Shown here piece by piece: positions 1-10,748 of a stretch of DNA of 64,000 bases. The notes under the pieces were generated by a model. It ran no database searches and was not told where the DNA came from. It saw only the letters and a list, made by a program, of their open reading frames with translations. Position 1 is the stretch's first letter. Every line of letters starts with the position of its first letter. Source of the stretch: Chrysogorgia sp. JL179-B06 (taxonomy: Eukaryota; Cnidaria; Anthozoa; Scleralcyonacea; Chrysogorgiidae); contig JAYKKM010000145.1 in assembly GCA_035772405.1 (NCBI GenBank), forward strand, positions 1,956,501 through 2,020,500, in the 5' to 3' direction. The position numbers were made by a program, and so were the translations under genes.

Positions 1-705
1 AACAAACTGAAGAAACTCGCCTCGAAACCCACCTACGTTAGTAGCAAAATATTTAACGATAACTTAGTAGCTGTACGCAAGATCAAAGAAACACTAACCC
101 TAAATAGGCCAGCATAATAATGTGGGTATGTGTATTCTCGACCTTTCAAAAGTATTAATGTACGACTTTCACTATAATTACATCAAAAAGAACTACGACA
201 ATAAAGCCAAACTACTATTCACTGATATACAGACAGTCTAACATACGAAATTGAGACGGAGGATATATACAAAGACATCTACCCTGACAAAGACATGTTT
301 GACTTTAGTGGATACGACAAGTCACGCATCTCCCTACTTTGACCCAACTAACAAAAAGGTTATTGGTAAAATGAAGGATGAAACGTCAGGAGTCCCCATG
401 GTCGAGTTTGTAGGTCTAAGATCTAAGATGTACAGCTATCTAAAAGAAGATGGGAAAGGTGGAAAGACCGCTAAAGGTATCAAGAAGAGTACCATTAGAA
501 AGAACATAAGACATGATAACTATAAGGATGTCCTAATAATTAAATAGTAAACAAATGTCGCACAATGAAAACCATAAGAAGCAAAGACCACCAACTAGGG
601 AGTTATGAGATTAACAAAATATCATTAAGTTGTTTCCACGACAAAAGATGGAATATCGTTTAGAAGATGGAATATCAAGCCATGCATATGGACACTATAA
701 AATAA
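1..705 (+). pseudogene. Polinton/Maverick-type DNA polymerase B, C-terminal fragment (decayed)
   Basis: Protein-primed family-B DNA polymerase remnant of the kind carried by Polinton/Maverick elements. The first 110 bases are open and read as a PolB palm segment (KIKETLTLNRPA). The longest later open stretch (251-547) contains FVGLRSKMYSYLKEDGKGG and the following Lys-rich, His-Asp-Tyr-Lys segment that I know from the C-terminal part of these polymerases. The aspartate-rich catalytic motif C region near 215-235 is present but broken by a two-base TA-type insertion that shifts the frame. Stops and further shifts occur at about 115 and after 545. The reading continues off the left edge of the window, so the upstream part of the element is not visible. 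The assignment rests on remembered family motifs. It is a dead copy. Confidence 0.7.
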
Positions 706-1561
706 ACTAAAGAGATACCCAAACAATATGTCACAAAAATCGAATCAACAAAAGAGAAATTTATAATTTAATCAATTTAAACAATTTTCAAATTTAACCA
801 ATTCTCAAATTTAACCAATTTAATCCCAACCAACACGTCCCACACGGCTGAACCATGGCAGTCTCCACACACAAAGAACATGGTGGTACCAACGCACTTT
901 TCCAAAGAAATCATATAGATTCCGAAAAATGGATCTGTCTTTTGGAAAACTGTCCTGGTACCCCCATGTTCTATACCATTAAAACTGTCCTGGTACCCCC
1001 ATGTTCTATACTACTACTATATTCCTGTTCGATTTGACGTTTGTTTGATTTGAAATATGACCGCTCGACCGCCAGATAAGTCATTCAATTCAGAAATATT
1101 ACAAACGTAAACGTGAAGTTCGATTTGGAAAAAGTGTCGCCTGCAGAATAGAAAATTTATAACTTCGCCGCTTCGCGAGGCTTGCTCGTTTCGAGTAAAT
1201 GTTGTTCGAATTAGATGTGGCGTTGAAATGGTCACATTCAATTTTGACATTATAAACGCGCCATAAAATACAGCTAGAAGTTCAGCATAAAGTATAGAAC
1301 ACGTTGCCGCCGTTAGCGAGTTCCGAACATTTGATTCGGATAGTTTCCGCATCCGGCGATTAAACGAACATCTACGAGTTACATCGTTGAAAATCAAGTG
1401 TGATTTTAACGTCGATCGACTACAGTCATTATATTCCGCGAAGAGATCTGGGCACGAGACACAGAACCCAAGTCAAGATTAGTGTGCTGCCTACAATACT
1501 TGCATTAGACTATACCAGTAAGTTTCTACTATAATCTTTCTTACAAACATGGCAAACTTAC
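706..1561. other. Gene-free stretch with a short duplicated segment
   Basis: No supported gene. The only clear structure is the perfect 30-bp direct repeat at 947-976 and 982-1011. A 126-codon minus ORF (1017-1397) has no recognisable domain and no continuity with the transporter exon at 1562. The transporter's missing last exon was looked for here on the minus strand and not found. Confidence 0.5.
947..1011 (+). repeat. Perfect 30-bp direct repeat, 35-bp period
   Basis: Two identical 30-bp copies (947-976 and 982-1011) contain the palindromic core GGTACC and are separated by 5 bases. This looks like a small tandem duplication. No function is evident. Confidence 0.9.
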
Positions 1562-1928
1562 CCGCGATAGGAGGTCCAATACTCGACGTAGCCATAAAGA
1601 AAAACATAATAGCTATGCCAGGGGAAACCTTGTCAACCCCAACAACATCACTGATCACAATGGCTATTAATACAGTGAAGCATCCGTCAAAGATCCCAAA
1701 GGAAACCATGTACGCGACAAAGCCCGCGAAGTTGGTGATTTGAGGAACAAGCATGTCGGCTATGCCGATACACAGGAATGACATTTGGTATAAGTAAAAG
1801 CGTTTGACACGCGGATGGTCGGACAGTTTACCGACGAAGATCCGACTGAATGTCGATACGATGGCCATTATTCCGATAAGAAACGAGGAGTTCTTGCTAG
1901 AGACATTCATATCTTGTGCGTACCGTGG
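1562..1928 (-). CDS. SLC16-like monocarboxylate transporter, internal exon (C-terminal half, about TM7-TM11)
   Basis: Exon of a major-facilitator transporter of the SLC16 (MCT) family, a plasma-membrane carrier for small carboxylates or related solutes. It encodes alternating hydrophobic helices. The segment SRIFVGKLSDHPRVKR matches the TM8 and following-loop region of MCTs: the key TM8 arginine is kept, but the aspartate usually four residues before it in the lactate carriers is Ser. The exon follows a clean acceptor (pyrimidine-rich ..ttgcag then CCACGG) and ends at a GTAAGT donor. It starts in phase 0, matching the phase-0 end of the exon at 10749-11064, and it ends after one base of a Gly codon. 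The final helix and tail must lie in another exon, not found and probably left of the window. Substrate cannot be told from the sequence. Confidence 0.88.
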
Positions 1929-3304
<1,376 letters not shown>

Positions 3305-3964
3305 CAAGCGCGCAACCAGGATTTTTGAAAGGGGGGTCGTTTTCACAACAGTAACGACGATGCTCTAGGGGGGTCCGGGGGCATGCACCCCCGGAAATTT
3401 TTTGAAATTTGGGTCTCTAAAACGGCATTTCCTGCATTTTGAGGACACTTTTGAGCAAAAACGAAAGTCTTATTTTTAAGAAACATTTGGTCCAAATGAG
3501 ATTAGACTTGCATTTTAATATTGTTTGAGAAAACGTTTGGTATTTTGGAAGTGTAAATTAGGTGGGCACAGTTTTCTTTTATCCATATTAACCTCAAGTA
3601 TTCCACCCAATCTAGCGAAATATCGTGGCATCGTGCTCGAAAAATTCGTATAAAACAAGATGGCCGTGCACCAATCTTGTTCCCAGAGCCTTCCGGTCGC
3701 GCACGGAAATTTGTCAGTCCCGAGCCCTCGGCCACATCGGCGGAGGAACATTTGCATGAAATTGAAACAAGATCGTGAACAATGTAACAAGATCGTGATA
3801 AACCCTTTTGCAAATTTTATAAATTTGGAGCTTTATATAATTCAAGTTTAAAAAAATCAAAATAGTGCTGTAAAAGTACCTTTGACCTCCAAAATTTTCC
3901 CTCGTGCCTCCAAAAGGGGGGTCGGTCGCCCCCCCCCCCCCGACCCCCCCTCGTTGCGCCCTTG
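3305..3964. mobile_element. hAT-like non-autonomous element (MITE) with 8-bp target duplication
   Basis: The insertion interrupts the tandem repeat. The target GACCCACT is present on both sides (3297-3304 and 3965-3972), and the undisturbed version is seen at 7675-7682. The ends are imperfect inverted repeats: CAAGCGCGCAACCAGG on the left, and CAAGGGCGCAACGAGG as the reverse complement on the right. CA-starting ends plus an 8-bp duplication fit hAT. The subterminal parts hold G/C-run hairpins (GGGGGTCCGGGGGCATGC and a C14 run). There is no coding capacity; the ORFs are accidental. Confidence 0.75.
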
Positions 3965-4075
3965 GACCCACTCGACTATCGTCTCGTGGGCCACTTTTTT
4001 GTTCTTACCACGTTCTGACGTCATCTGTGCATCTATAACTGAACAGACAACGGCCGCAAAATGGAATCTATTTGT

Positions 4076-4111
<36 letters not shown>

Positions 4112-4390
4112 CAATAACCTGTTTACTACGCGCGTTCTCATTGGTTGTTGCCCATGATCTATTAAAGGACAGATGCACGGATTACGTCAGCTCACGCCAT
4201 ATCACGCCATATCACACCATATCACGTCAGCCGACTGCTTTTATCTTTTTTCATGCCCCAGAAAGTGGCAAAGAGCTAATAAGCCTTTTGAATGGTTTGT
4301 TTTCAATTTTTATTGTATAAAACAAATAGATTCCATTTTGCCGTTGTCTGTTCAGTTATAGATGCACAGAGGACGTCAGAACGTGGTAAG
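3965..4390 (+). repeat. Tandem repeat unit, second copy (left arm, AT run, right arm)
   Basis: The most complete copy: spacer GACCCACTCGAC, left arm TTCTTACCACGTTCTGACG..., an AT run at about 4078-4106, then the right arm ending CAGAACGTGGTAAG. The two arms are inverted over roughly 75-90 bp. The copy is cut at 4390 by the Gypsy element and resumes at 7661. A small internal triplication of CATATCAC lies at 4196-4225. Confidence 0.85.
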
Positions 4391-4435
4391 TGTAACAGTT
4401 AGTAGAACTGTGACGTCATGACATACATATATAAG
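4391..4435 (+). repeat. Truncated 5' LTR of the Gypsy element
   Basis: 45 bases identical to the start of the 3' LTR (TGTAACAGTTAGTAGAACTG...). Similarity stops abruptly after ATATATAAG, the TATA-like motif, so the transcription start, R and U5 regions are missing. Confidence 0.95.
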
Positions 4436-4439
4436 AAAG

Positions 4440-5621
4440 AAAGTTAAGGACGAACTTGATCGTATGGAACGTCTCGATGTAATAGAGCGAGTTCAAGAGC
4501 CATCGGAATGGGTAAATAGTTTGGTAACTGTTGTGAAACCGAACGGAAAGATACGATTGTGTATTGACCCGAAAGACTTAAATCACGCAATCAAACGTGA
4601 ACATTATCCGATGAAAACAATAGAGGAAGTAATCTCCCAAATGCCGAATGCGAAATTCTTTACAAAGCTTGATGCTACCCAAGGTTATTGGCAAGTACGT
4701 CTCGACGAAGAAAGTGCGAAGAAATGTACTTTTAACTCGCCATACGGTCGATATCGGTTTAATCGTTTGCCTTTCGGAATTTCGTCTGCACCGGAAGTGT
4801 TTCAAAGTATAATGTCTCAAATTTTCGACGGCCAGAAGGAGTCGAAGTTATTGTCGACGATCTATTAATCTGGGGTGAAACTCAAGAACAACACGATGAA
4901 CGTTTGAAACAAACATTAGACAGAGCTCGTGAAGCCGGAGTCAAACTTAACAAGGATAAATGTGAAATTGGAGTACAACAAGTTACATATATTGGACACA
5001 CATTGAGTTCCAGTGGATTAAAACCGGATGTAAACAAAGTTGAAGCCATCAAGACAATGGATCAACCTACAGATAAAGCAGCAGTCCAGAGATTCCTGGG
5101 AATGGCAACATATCTTGCCAAATTTATTCCAAATTTTTCACAATTAGCAGCCCCTAGAAAAAAACACTGAATGGCACTGGGACATGCCACAACAAACTAG
5201 CTTTGCGAAACTAAAGCAAGTAATAACAAATGCACCTATTCTGAAATACTACGACGTTAACAAAGATGTCACCATTCAAGTTGATGCCAGCCCAAATGGA
5301 TTAGGAGCTGTGTTGTTACAAGATGAACGACCAGTTGCATATGCATCCCGATCTTTATCACAAGCACAACAGAATTATGCGCAGATCGAAAAAGAAATGT
5401 TGGCGATCACATTCGGTTGTGAGCGATTTCACGACTATATATTTGGAAAGAAATTGGTGACAGTACACTCTGACCATAAACCATTGGAGTTTATTTTAAA
5501 GAAACCACTGTATCAAGCACCACAAAGGCTCCAAAGGATGATCTTAAGAACACAAAAATATTCCATTAATGTCCAGTACAAACCGGGTAAAGAGGTGGTC
5601 ATTGCCGACACCTTATCGAGC
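4440..5621 (+). pseudogene. Gypsy pol: reverse transcriptase and RNase H segment
   Basis: Reverse transcriptase followed by RNase H of a Ty3/Gypsy polyprotein. The first open block (4464-4868) shows KPNGKIRLCIDPKDLN, the motif A block FTKLDATQGYWQV with its Asp, and FNRLPFGISSAPEVFQ. The VDD box (IVDDLLIW) lies just downstream, but a frameshift around 4835-4845 moves it to another frame. The next block (4904-5170) has YIGHTLSSSGLKPD and the connection domain with FLGMATYLAKFIP. A second shift near 5155 leads to RNase H (DASPNGLGAVL, YAQIEKEMLAI, HSDHKPLE). The N-terminal RT part is deleted. Coding is interrupted at 5622 by a MITE and resumes at 5997-6004. Confidence 0.95.
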
Positions 5622-5996
5622 GGTCCTACTAAATACTGCCCGGAGAGCCCGGGAGCGCCCGGGAGCGCCCGAGAGTGCCCGGGAGCACGTGAGAGTGAAT
5701 GTTTAACATTCATAATTAAAGTTAAAATCTCATGTTTCGCATAGCTTCCTGTGTGGACGGCCGTGCTGCACTGTTTGTTGCTAAGGTGGTTGAAAATCAC
5801 TTTTAATATTATTTTTCGTGGTTGAAAATCACTTTTAATATTATTTTTCGTCAATATAAACGACTCAAAGAAGCTCAGAAAGGATCGTACACTGATTTAT
5901 ACTATCTTGTATACTCCCGGGCGCTCTCACGTGCTCCCGGGCGCTCTCGGGCACTCTTGGAGTCTCGGGCGCTCCGGGCAGTATTTAGTAGGACCC
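5622..5996. mobile_element. GC-rich MITE inserted in the Gypsy pol gene
   Basis: 375-bp insertion. TTATCGAG stands on both sides (5614-5621 and 5997-6004; 9 bp if the preceding C is counted). The termini are inverted repeats beginning GGTCCTACTAAATACTGCCC. Both ends contain degenerate tandem 10-mers of the type GGGAGCGCCC, CpG-rich and very unlike the AT-rich surroundings. The interior has a direct repeat GTTGAAAATCACTTTTAATA at 5789 and 5822. The reading frame of pol is continuous if the insertion is ignored. Superfamily uncertain: the duplication length suggests hAT- or Mutator-like, but the end sequence is not diagnostic. Confidence 0.85.
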
Positions 5997-6003
5997 TTAT
6001 CGA

Positions 6004-7394
6004 GAGCCTGTCAACAAAGCAAAGCTGACACAAATGATTCGTCAAACACTTTTGAAGTGAACATGTTAGACATGTTACCGATGTCGCCAGCGAAAGTTCA
6101 ACAACTACAGTCAGCTACACAGGATGACAAAGATTTGAAAGAACTGAATAAATCTATAAAAGAAGGCTGGCCAATGGACAAATCCAAAGTACCACATGGA
6201 ACCAAGCCATACTGGAACTGTCGAGACCAAATAGTCGAACAAGAAGGACTATTGTTTAAAGGAAATAAAGTCATTGTTCCGCATATTCTACGATCAGAAA
6301 TGCTAAAAACAATACATAATGCCCATCTTGGCATTGAAAAATGCAAAAGCCGAGCCAGGGATGTACTCTTCTGGCCTGGTATGAATGCTGAGATCGAAGA
6401 CCTTGTTAAGAAATGCCAAGTGTGTCAAGACCACCAGCCACGAAACATGAAAGAACCCCTTCATCCTATTGAAATTCCCTCGAGACCGTGGGAAATAGTT
6501 GCAACGGATATTTTTGAGCTTGATGGATGTTAATATCTGGTTTTGGTAGATTCATATTCTGGTTTTTTCGAAGTCGCTCAATTAAATGGAACCAAAAGTT
6601 ATTCTGTTATTACCCACTGCAAGTCCCAATTTGCCCGCCATGGCATACCCGATAAGTTAGTCTCAGATAACGGCCCGCAGTTTGCAAGCCAGGAATTCAG
6701 CAATTTTGCACAGCAGTATGGATTCCAACACACAACATCAAGCCCACATTTTCCACAATCAAATGGATTAGCAGAACGGTATGTACAAACAGCCAAGAAT
6801 CTCCTAAAGAAAGCAAAGCAAGCAGGCACTGACCCCTACTTAGCTCTGTTATCCTACCGAAACACTCCAGTCAACGAAACATTGGGATCTCCAAATCAAA
6901 GATTATTCGGGCGGAGAACAAAAACCACTTTACCAACCTCTTCCACACTACTGCAACCATGTGTCATCAACCCAAAAGCAGTTCAAGAAGCACTTTGTAA
7001 GAAGAAAGAGAAACAAAAACAATACTTTGACCAACACACCAAAGAGCTTTCAGATCTTAAACCCGGCGATAATGTGCGATATGAGACAAAAAATGGACTA
7101 AAACCAGCAGTCGTGACAGAGAGGAGAAAAGAGCCAAGGTCTTACATGATCCGTACATCTAATGGTGTTGTATTGCGAAGAAATCGGAAACACCTATATG
7201 GGTCCACTGGCTGGAACCAATCAATGGATTATGAGTTAGACGACAACAATGTACCAGAGTACCAACCACCACAGCAAAGACCAAGTGTCGTAGAGATCCA
7301 GCAGAATAATCCAGGACCGGTTCAAGCACCGCACGTTTATAGAACTCTAAGCGGACGAGCAAGCTGTCAACCTGAAAGATATGAAGCCAAGTAA
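6004..7394 (+). pseudogene. Gypsy pol: integrase segment
   Basis: Integrase of the same element. An HHCC zinc domain is present (HNAHLG...CQVCQ, about 6316-6430). It is followed by the catalytic core with its three acidic positions: TDIFELDG, VSDNGPQF and NGLAERY, spaced as expected for a DDE core. A C-terminal Lys/Arg-rich region follows, with LKPGDNVRYETKNGLKPAVV. One in-frame stop (TAA at 6531-6533) splits the core between the first Asp and the VLVDSYSG strand. Otherwise the segment is well preserved, including the end of the polyprotein at 7394. Confidence 0.95.
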
Positions 7395-7550
7395 TAGGGA
7401 ACTATAGCAACAGAAAATAAGAAACTAATCATAAGTAATCGAACAGGACATTATGATATTACAATCCGTTTATATTGATGACATTTAAGTAAAAACATAT
7501 ATTTAGTATTGTTTAGTTACACTAGGGAATCTCCTGTAGAAAAAGGGAGA

Positions 7551-7660
7551 TGTAACAGTTAGTAGAACTGTGACGTCATGACATACATATATAAGGTGAC
7601 ACATGAATAAAGGCGTCGTCAGATAAACTAAAAATGGCGTGAGTAAACTAACATATTACA
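7551..7660 (+). repeat. 3' LTR of the Gypsy element (110 bp)
   Basis: Short LTR starting TGTAACAG and ending ATATTACA. It includes TGACGTCA (CRE-like palindrome), a TATA-like ATATATAAG at 7587-7595 and an AATAAA signal at 7607-7612, the minimum needed for promoter and polyadenylation functions. Confidence 0.93.
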
Positions 7661-7784
7661 GTAAGAACATCAGTGACCCACTCGACTGCGTCTCGTGGGC
7701 CACTTTTTTGTTCTTACCACGTTCTGACGTCATCTGTGCATCTATAACTGAACAGACAACGGCAAAATGGAATCTATTTGTTAA

Positions 7785-7850
<66 letters not shown>

Positions 7851-7871
7851 GTATATGTATATATATATATT
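7661..7871 (+). repeat. Tandem repeat unit, third copy (left arm) with AT run
   Basis: Resumption of the repeat split by the Gypsy insertion: GTAAGAACATCAGTGACCC, left arm, then an imperfect AT run (7785-7871) with ATGTAT variants. The repeat stops where the tRNA-like satellite begins. Confidence 0.85.
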
Positions 7872-7935
7872 TAATTATTTAATTGATATATGAGAGGATT
7901 TAATATTGTCAAATACATATATGGAAAAAGTGACT

Positions 7936-8006
7936 GCCCCAACCGGGAATCGAACCCTGGTCTCCGAATCAACGTTTCGGCGCTCTGACCTTTGAGCTAA
8001 TGAGAC
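7936..8006 (-). other. tRNA-like cloverleaf, copy 1 (inverted)
   Basis: 71 nt foldable as a tRNA: 7-bp acceptor GTCTCAT/TTGGGGC (six pairs, two of them G-U), perfect D stem GCTC/GAGC, perfect anticodon stem CCGAA/TTCGG with loop ACGTTGA (anticodon GTT, Asn-like), and a T arm with loop TTCGATT and one A-G mismatch. Position 33 is C instead of the near-universal T. The B box GGTTCGATTCC is intact, and five Ts follow on this strand. More likely a tRNA-derived repeat than a working gene. Confidence 0.75.
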
Positions 8007-8252
8007 ACGGTCAGAACAGTCAGTGATTTTTTTTATATATGTATTTGACAATATTAAATCCTCTCATATATCAATTAATTATTATTAAAGCCCTCTGTAT
8101 ACAAGAAGTTGTGTATCGCTTCGCTACTTTGGGAAGTGCGCTCGAGAGGCCTTTCTCCACATTATGGTTAGATGCGATGTCTGCCTGTTGGTGTTAAGTG
8201 AAAGCAGCGAATTTAGTATGTATATGGAAAAATCACTGACTGTTCTGACCGT

Positions 8253-8323
8253 GTTTCATTAGCTCAAAGGTCAGAGCGACGAAACGTTGATTCGGAGACC
8301 AGGGTTCGATTCCCGGTTGGGGC
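8253..8323 (+). other. tRNA-like cloverleaf, copy 2
   Basis: Same fold as copy 1. The acceptor has GTTTCAT, and the anticodon stem starts ACGAA, giving one A-G mismatch. The B box is intact and TTTTT follows five bases after the discriminator A. Confidence 0.72.
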
Positions 8324-8554
8324 AGTCACTTTTTCCATATATGTATTTGACAATATTAAATCCTCTCGTATATCAATTGATTATTATTAAAGCCCTCTGT
8401 ATACAAGAAGTTGTGTATCGCTTCGCTACTTTGGGAAGTGCGCTCGAGAGGTCTTTCTCCACATTATGGTTAGATGCGATGTCTGCCTGTTGGTGTTAAG
8501 TGAACGCGGCGAATTTAGTATGTATATGGAAAAATCACTGACTGTTCTGACCGT

Positions 8555-8625
8555 GTCTCATTAGCTCAAAGGTCAGAGCGCCGAAACGTTGATTCGGAGA
8601 CCAGGGTCCGATTCCCGGTTGGGGC
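8555..8625 (+). other. tRNA-like cloverleaf, copy 3
   Basis: Stems as in copy 1, but the B box is GGTCCGATTCC, with the critical second T of GGTTC changed to C. A run of six Ts follows. Confidence 0.72.
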
Positions 8626-8801
8626 AGTCACTTTTTTCATATATGTATTTGACAATATTAAATCCTCTCATATATCAATTGATTATTACTAAAGCCCTCT
8701 GTATACAAGAAGTTGTGTATCGCTTCGCTACTTTGGGAAGTGCGCTCGAGAGGCCTTTCTCCACATTATAGTTAGATGCGATGTCTGCCTGTTGGTGTTA
8801 A

Positions 8802-9302
8802 AGGGACACTCCGGCCCAAATACAAATGTAGTTCATATGAAAGATCTTACTGACTTTAGATTATTTCCAAAGTTTCAGCATTCCTATCAATTTAGTTAAG
8901 AAGATGTGGCTAGTTGAAGTTGGAGAGTTTGTCCAATTTCGACGCCATTTTGTTTCTCAAATATGACGTCACTGAGTGACGTGTCTCGTATTATGCCTAA
9001 GAAGCTCCTCTACTTTCCTGCATGATGAACTAAATAGTTTATTTCGACTAATTTTCGTCCAAAGACCATTCACAATAACTATCACTATGTGATCGCCATC
9101 AAAACAACTCCACTGACGATAAGGAACACTCAATGACGTCATATTTTCAAAACCAATATGGCGTCAAAATCCACAAATTTTCAACTTCAACTAGCAATAT
9201 CTTCTCAACTAAATTGATAGGAATGCTGAAACTTTGGAAATAAACTAAAGTAAGTAAGATCTTTCATATGAACTGCATTTGTATTTGGGCCGGAGTGTCC
9301 CT
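8802..9302. mobile_element. TTAA-target MITE with about 120-bp inverted repeats
   Basis: A 501-bp insertion into one satellite unit, flanked by TTAA (8798-8801 and 9303-9306). The sister units show the uninterrupted TTGGTGTTAAGTGAA at about 8190 and 8492, which proves the duplication. The ends begin AGGGACACTCCGGCCC and are inverted copies over roughly 120 bp (8802-8925 against 9180-9302) with few mismatches. TTAA duplication is the hallmark of piggyBac-type transposition. No coding sequence is present, so it would depend on a transposase elsewhere. Confidence 0.92.
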
Positions 9303-9361
9303 TTAAGTGAAAGCGACGAATTTAGTATGTATATGGGAAAATCACTGACTGTTCTGACCGT

Positions 9362-9432
9362 GTCTCATTAGCTTAAAGGTCAGAGCCCCGAAACGTTGAT
9401 TCGGAGACCAGGGTTCGATTCCCGGTTGGGGC
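9362..9432 (+). other. tRNA-like cloverleaf, copy 4
   Basis: Acceptor, anticodon and B box are the same as in copy 1. The D stem is weakened (GCTT/GAGC) and the base between D and anticodon stems is C. TTTTT follows. It is the last unit before the repeat dissolves into ATATATAC sequence at 9462-9485. Confidence 0.72.
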
Positions 9433-9465
9433 AGTCACTTTTTCCATATATGTATTTGACAATAT

Positions 9466-9945
9466 ATACATATATATATATATATTTGCCTTAATGTTTT
9501 TTACAACCTATATTCCATCGATCAAATTTAATTTCTCTGTCACATGGTCAACTAAAAAAGGACTAGGGCATACCCATATATCAGCCTCCATGACGGCTTC
9601 AAAATTCAACCCCGAGTTATTATTCCAGTCTTTATAGAGTTCACTGGCCTGTATTACTGGCCTGGATCGGCAGCCATGTTTGCTATCCCAGGATGCAAAT
9701 CAAGCTTGGTTTTGCATATGGACGTATAGTACGTTTTCCATATAAGGTCATATAGGAAGAGCCTGGGGAGAGCAAATACATTGCTATAACTTATATATGA
9801 TCTACGCTTATAAAATAACATGTATGCTACGCAAGCTCTGATTGGTCAATACCCGTGTTTGGATCAGGCCATCCAAACACGGAAATTTCCCGCCAAAAAT
9901 TTCCTTACGTTTTGCTGCTCGTTCTCTTGTATTATTTTATAAAAT
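9466..9945. other. Intron sequence with dispersed repeat scraps
   Basis: No gene seen. A short TA run lies at 9469-9486. 9613-9662 is an inverted relative of 2232-2277. 9852-9882 is a small palindrome, CCGTGTTTGGAT with its complement 5 bases away, and is related to the hairpin that follows. Confidence 0.5.
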
Positions 9946-10127
9946 AAATACCTAATGCTTTTTCCGTGTTTGGATACTGTGATCCAAACACTTGGGAAGT
10001 TGCTCGACTTTCGAAAAGCTAAAAAACACTCGCCTAGCGGCTCGTGTTTTTTTACGCTTTTCTCCAGTCTCGCAACTTCCCGCGTGTTTGGATCACAGTA
10101 TCCAAACACGGAAACCATTAGGTATTT
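9946..10127. repeat. Fold-back element with about 80-bp arms
   Basis: The left arm (from AAATACCTAATG through GGAAGTTGC to AAACACTCGCC) and the right arm (reverse complement ending GGTATTT) match over about 80 bp with few differences, leaving a loop of only about 15 bases. Each arm itself contains the palindrome CCGTGTTTGGATACTG / GATCCAAACAC. It is a MITE-like hairpin; borders are approximate and no clear target duplication could be fixed. Confidence 0.8.
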
Positions 10128-10748
10128 CTTTAATCATTATGACCTACATTCTGCGCAATAGTTATACATTAGTCTATACGTTGGTACAACTAAGCTTTGG
10201 AGTCGATGGGGTGAGGATTTTGTGAAGGGTTTAGGAGTTTACCACTTACTGTTAGAGTGATTACGGTCATTTGGGTATAGGGTTAGTACCTGGAAACTAG
10301 GGCTATTTGCTCGTCAGGGTAATGTATTTACTGTTCCTTATATGGAATACGTACTATAAGTACCTATAGTTTTGGAGCCGTGACGGATGGCATCTAATGC
10401 TAATCCACTTGCAGAAAGCTGCAAACACGTTCTTACGATGACTGGATAAGAGACTTAAAACCTCTTATATACACGACTTCGGTAGTTTACCACCGTTCTA
10501 TAGTATTTTTTAATCATCTTTAGCGCCTGACCATTACATAAGACTGTTACAGTTGCCGGGCTGGCGCGTGGCTGGCCCGGTTGACGTCAATCTTGGTTTC
10601 CATGCAATTTGTTTGCTGTAGCTGTATCCCAGCTAGCCCGCTTGGTTTACCTCGCCTACAGCTTTGGTTTACATATATTGATTACGAATTCTCTCAAACT
10701 CCCTCTCATGTTTACATATTCTGATGATTACTGAAGTCACGCACATAC
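10128..10748. other. Intron sequence without recognisable gene
   Basis: Part of the large transporter intron. Nothing is recognised apart from TATGGAATACGTACTATAAG at 10342, similar to an inverted stretch near 9725. Confidence 0.45.

Larger units (their letters stand above)
4391..7660 (+). mobile_element. Gypsy (Ty3-type) LTR retrotransposon, internally deleted
   Basis: Bounded by a 5-bp target duplication GTAAG (4386-4390 and 7661-7665). The empty version GTAAGAACATCAGTG is visible at 3284-3298, so the borders are exact. The right LTR is complete at 110 bp (TG...CA) and is preceded by the polypurine tract AAAAAGGGAGA. On the left only the first 45 bp of the LTR remain, fused directly to the middle of pol. 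The rest of the 5' LTR, primer site, gag, protease and start of RT are gone. The remaining pol order is RT, RNase H, integrase, all plus strand, with several frameshifts, one stop and a MITE inserted in it. It cannot move by itself. Confidence 0.95.
7872..9465 (+). repeat. 302-bp tandem repeat containing a tRNA-like module
   Basis: Head-to-tail units of 302 bp, measured between equivalent bases at 8253, 8555 and 9362 (the last after subtracting the 505-bp MITE insertion). They are preceded by one partial unit in inverted orientation (7880-8013). Each unit holds the tRNA-like block, a T-run, TATTTGACAATATTAAATCC, GTATCGCTTCGCTACTTTGG and GCGATGTCTGCCTGTTGGTG. The short ORFs in it are accidental. 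Confidence 0.92.

Noticed and set aside
1017..1397. 126-codon minus ORF near the transporter exon
   Set aside because: No helix pattern or motif of the SLC16 C-terminus, and no acceptor site giving the needed phase.
7936..8006. Genuine tRNA-Asn gene
   Set aside because: T7-T66 and T-stem mismatches, C at position 33, and tandem repetition with flanking non-tRNA sequence favour a tRNA-derived repeat.
8287..8771. Two related 60-70 codon plus-strand ORFs starting MIRRPG
   Set aside because: They are the tRNA-like satellite unit read as protein; similarity comes from the tandem repeat.
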